A DNA stretch of 64,000 nt, taken from assembly GCF_020131355.1 (NCBI RefSeq), contig NZ_JAHLEL010000054.1:62001-126000 (forward strand), written 5' to 3'. The position numbers and the translations under genes are program-made. The stretch is from Pseudonocardia sp. ICBG1293. Its GTDB lineage: Bacteria; Actinomycetota; Actinomycetes; Mycobacteriales; Pseudonocardiaceae. Each line of letters begins with the position of its first letter. Positions within the stretch are counted from its first letter, which is position 1. The notes beneath the pieces were generated by a model that was not told the DNA's origin, searched no databases, and saw nothing but the letters and a program-made list of their open reading frames with translations. Shown piece after piece: positions 62,693 through 64,000 of the stretch.

Positions 62693-62708
62693 TGACACCA
62701 TGGGGTCA
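62693..62708. promoter_or_regulatory. Near-palindrome upstream of the MT0933-like gene
   Basis: TGACACCATGGGGTCA (62693-62708) is 14/16 self-complementary (TGAC-N2-CATG-N2-GTCA). With 62595-62607 it forms a pair of likely binding sites bracketing the divergent promoter region. Confidence 0.55.
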
Positions 62709-62760
62709 GCCGTACGCATCCGCCCGGGTACCGGGCGACGACAGGAGAGGTGGACCGCTC

Positions 62761-63264
62761 ATGGGGTTCCTGGACAAGGCACGCGAGGCGGCCGAGAACG
62801 CGATCGAGAAGGCGAAGCCGCACCTGGACAAGGCGATCGAGCACGCCGGCCCGCACCTGGAGAAGGCGAAGGAGAAGGCGGGCCCGCTCGTCGGCAAGGC
62901 CGCGGAGAAGGTCGACCAGGCGACCGGCGGCAAGTACTCCGAGCAGATCGACGGGGTCAAGGGCAAGGTCGAGGGCGCCCTCGGGCACAACGACCCGGCC
63001 GCGCCCGGCGCCGGCACGCACGGCGGCGCCGTCCCGCCGGTGCCCCCCGCCCCGCCCGGTGGCGACGCGTTGAAGCCGCAGGGCAACCCGGCAGCGTCGC
63101 AGCAGCCGCCCGCCGTCCCGCCGGTGCCCCCCGCCCCGCCCGGTGGCGACGCGTTGAAGCCGCAGGGCAACCCGGCAGCGTCGCAGCAGCCGCCCGCCGT
63201 TCCTCCGGTCCCGCCGGAGCGCAAGGACGGCGGCGGCGTCCCGCCGGTGCCCCCGGCGAACTGA
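62761..63264 (+). CDS. MT0933/Rv0909-like helical protein with Pro-rich tandem repeats
   Basis: 167 aa. Residues 1-75 are an amphipathic Lys/Glu/Ala helix array (MGFLDKAREAAENAIEKAK; KVDQATGGKYSEQIDGVKGK), resembling the small actinobacterial family annotated MT0933-like antitoxin. No toxin gene is adjacent. Residues about 90-145 are two identical 28-aa repeats beginning VPPVPPAPPGGDALKPQGN, then a third degenerate VPPVPPERKDGG end. The tail looks surface-exposed or protein-binding (PPxP). The ATG 62761 has AGGAGAGGTGG upstream. It is divergent from a 55-aa gene and occupies the place where mscL sits in mycobacteria. Confidence 0.65.
   Translation: MGFLDKAREAAENAIEKAKPHLDKAIEHAGPHLEKAKEKAGPLVGKAAEKVDQATGGKYSEQIDGVKGKVEGALGHNDPAAPGAGTHGGAVPPVPPAPPGGDALKPQGNPAASQQPPAVPPVPPAPPGGDALKPQGNPAASQQPPAVPPVPPERKDGGGVPPVPPAN
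63031..63198 (+). repeat. Exact 84-bp tandem repeat (2 copies) in coding sequence
   Basis: 63031-63114 and 63115-63198 are identical at every base, each encoding the same 28 residues. Identity at silent positions shows a very recent duplication or ongoing copy-number change. Confidence 0.9.
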
Positions 63265-63274
63265 GCACCGCAGA

Positions 63275-63308
63275 CCGACGGGCCCCGGCGCGCGCCGGGG
63301 CCCGTCGG
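63275..63308. terminator. Bidirectional terminator
   Basis: A perfect 15-bp stem CCGACGGGCCCCGGC (63275-63289) with 63294-63308 and loop GCGC, between the convergent MT0933-like and moaB genes. Confidence 0.85.
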
Positions 63309-63334
63309 CCGTCGTGGGACCGGTCGTGGACCGG

Positions 63335-63832
63335 TCAGTCGTCGAGGCCGGACAGCTCCGAGATGACGTGCGGGACGAGCGGGGTCAGCGTGGCCATCCC
63401 GTCCCGGACGGCCGCACGCGAGGCAGCCAGGTTGACCACGAGCGTGCTGCCCGAGACGCCGACGAGGCCCCGGGACACCCCGGCGTCGACCGCACCGGCG
63501 GCGAGGCCGGAGGCGCGGATGGCCTCGGCGATACCCGGCACCGGCCGGTCGAGGACGCCGGTGGTCGCGTCCGGGGTGACGTCGCGCGGCGAGACGCCCG
63601 TGCCCCCGACAGTCACCACCAGGTCGACGCCGCCGATGACGGCGGTGTTCAGCGCACTGCGGATGGCCACGACGTCACCGGGGGCCGAGACCACGCCGTC
63701 GACGAGGAAGTGGGCCTCCTCCAGTAGTTCGGTGACCAGCGGCCCGGTGCCGTCGGACCGCTCGCCCGCACTCACCCGGTCGTCGACGATCACCACGAGG
63801 GCACGGCCGATCTGCGGACCCGACATCTCCAT
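63335..63832 (-). CDS. moaB: MoaB/MogA-family molybdopterin protein
   Basis: 165 aa. RALVVIVDDRVSAGERSD (N-terminus), VVTVGGTGVSPRDVTPDATT (signature GGTGVSPRDVTPDAT, the MPT-binding loop) and GLVGVSGSTLVVNLAASRAAV are typical. In its class it adenylylates molybdopterin. It matches M. tuberculosis moaB2 (Rv0984), which lies near mscL and the galU cluster. The ATG 63832 is 7 nt after TAGGCT; a second Met two codons on is also possible. Confidence 0.92.
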   Translation of the reverse strand: MEMSGPQIGRALVVIVDDRVSAGERSDGTGPLVTELLEEAHFLVDGVVSAPGDVVAIRSALNTAVIGGVDLVVTVGGTGVSPRDVTPDATTGVLDRPVPGIAEAIRASGLAAGAVDAGVSRGLVGVSGSTLVVNLAASRAAVRDGMATLTPLVPHVISELSGLDD

Positions 63833-63839
63833 GACGGCC

Positions 63840-63845
63840 AGCCTA
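63840..63845 (-). promoter_or_regulatory. Leaderless -10 box of moaB
   Basis: TAGGCT (63845-63840 on the minus strand), 7 nt before the ATG at 63832. Confidence 0.6.
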
Positions 63846-63922
63846 GCGTCGGCCGGGGTACGCCCGGGGGAGGCCGTGCCGGTGCGGGGAGGGGGTCCGG
63901 CACCGACACGACGCTCCGGGCA

Positions 63923-63946
63923 TATTCGGTGGGGCACCACCGAATA
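63923..63946. promoter_or_regulatory. Perfect 10-bp inverted repeat near the window end
   Basis: TATTCGGTGG (63923-63932), GGCA, CCACCGAATA (63937-63946). It lies about 90 bp upstream of moaB and before whatever follows the window. It could be an operator or a terminator hairpin for the next gene. No gene is visible in 63846-64000. Confidence 0.5.
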
Positions 63947-64000
63947 CGGGACCACCCCATCACGGCTGTAGTTCACACGTCAACGATGTGCGGCGCGTGC

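Noticed and set aside
62761..63264. A toxin-antitoxin module
   Set aside because: The N-terminal half resembles an antitoxin-named family, but no toxin-like gene is adjacent and the 55-aa divergent protein has no toxin features.

Overview
This 64-kb window is high-GC actinobacterial chromosome. GTG starts are common, stop and start codons often overlap as NTGA, and many genes have a TANNNT -10 hexamer 6-8 nt before the start codon, the pattern of leaderless transcription. Gene content and order point to a mycobacteria-related lineage; Pseudonocardiaceae, probably Pseudonocardia-like, is my impression and is not provable from sequence alone. No phage or CRISPR locus was seen. The only intact mobile element is one IS5-type insertion sequence.

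Two backbone blocks match, from memory, the M. tuberculosis order around Rv0984-Rv1018c. Block A holds glmU, prs, rplY, pth and a fatty-acyl-AMP-ligase-like gene (8.2-17.6 kb), then an ABC-F gene, ispE, rsmA/ksgA, an rpf gene, tatD and metG (31.2-42.0 kb). Block B holds rsmI divergent from pmt (47.8-50.3 kb), and a cluster of sepX/glpR, a RimJ-type acetyltransferase, a MoeA-like glp gene, galU, a 5-formyl-THF cyclo-ligase, an FmdB-type zinc-ribbon gene, a SAF-domain gene and moaB (56.3-63.8 kb).

Accessory DNA lies between these blocks. (1) 1.3-5.6 kb: a compact C-methyltransferase / nucleotidyltransferase / PIG-L deacetylase / sugar-nucleotide epimerase operon beside tRNA-Gln. (2) 10.8-14.4 kb: an amide module with an AmiC-like sensor, an FmdB-like protein and a formamidase gene split by a frameshift. 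(3) 17.7-31.1 kb: an M20 dipeptidase, a DASS anion transporter with an oversized MmgE/PrpD protein and a divergent IclR regulator, an F420-type oxidoreductase, a hydrolase, a DUF6506-like gene, a large AfsR/SARP regulator whose 5' end is partly duplicated upstream, and a DrrAB-type ABC exporter. (4) 34.2-37.2 kb: two related palindromes, one broken by the IS, and an MFS exporter. (5) 42.1-47.7 kb: a TetR gene, GH15-zwf and a KhtTU-like antiporter. (6) 50.4-56.0 kb: CopC-CopD, an iron-box siderophore-binding lipoprotein, and a reductase-P450-TetR operon with twin operators in its promoter.

The observations most worth a second look are: the twin TGGAGA-N3-TCTCCA operators in and beside a consensus promoter of the P450 operon; a CIRCE element in front of the zinc-ribbon gene that resembles the mycobacterial redox chaperone Ruc (Rv0991c); the IS inserted into one of two related palindromes; the divergent small-gene pair near 62.6 kb, with paired near-palindromes and an exact 84-bp coding repeat; the second MmgE/PrpD-like segment; and two single-base frameshifts in G runs (osmC, fmdA), which may be assembly errors.
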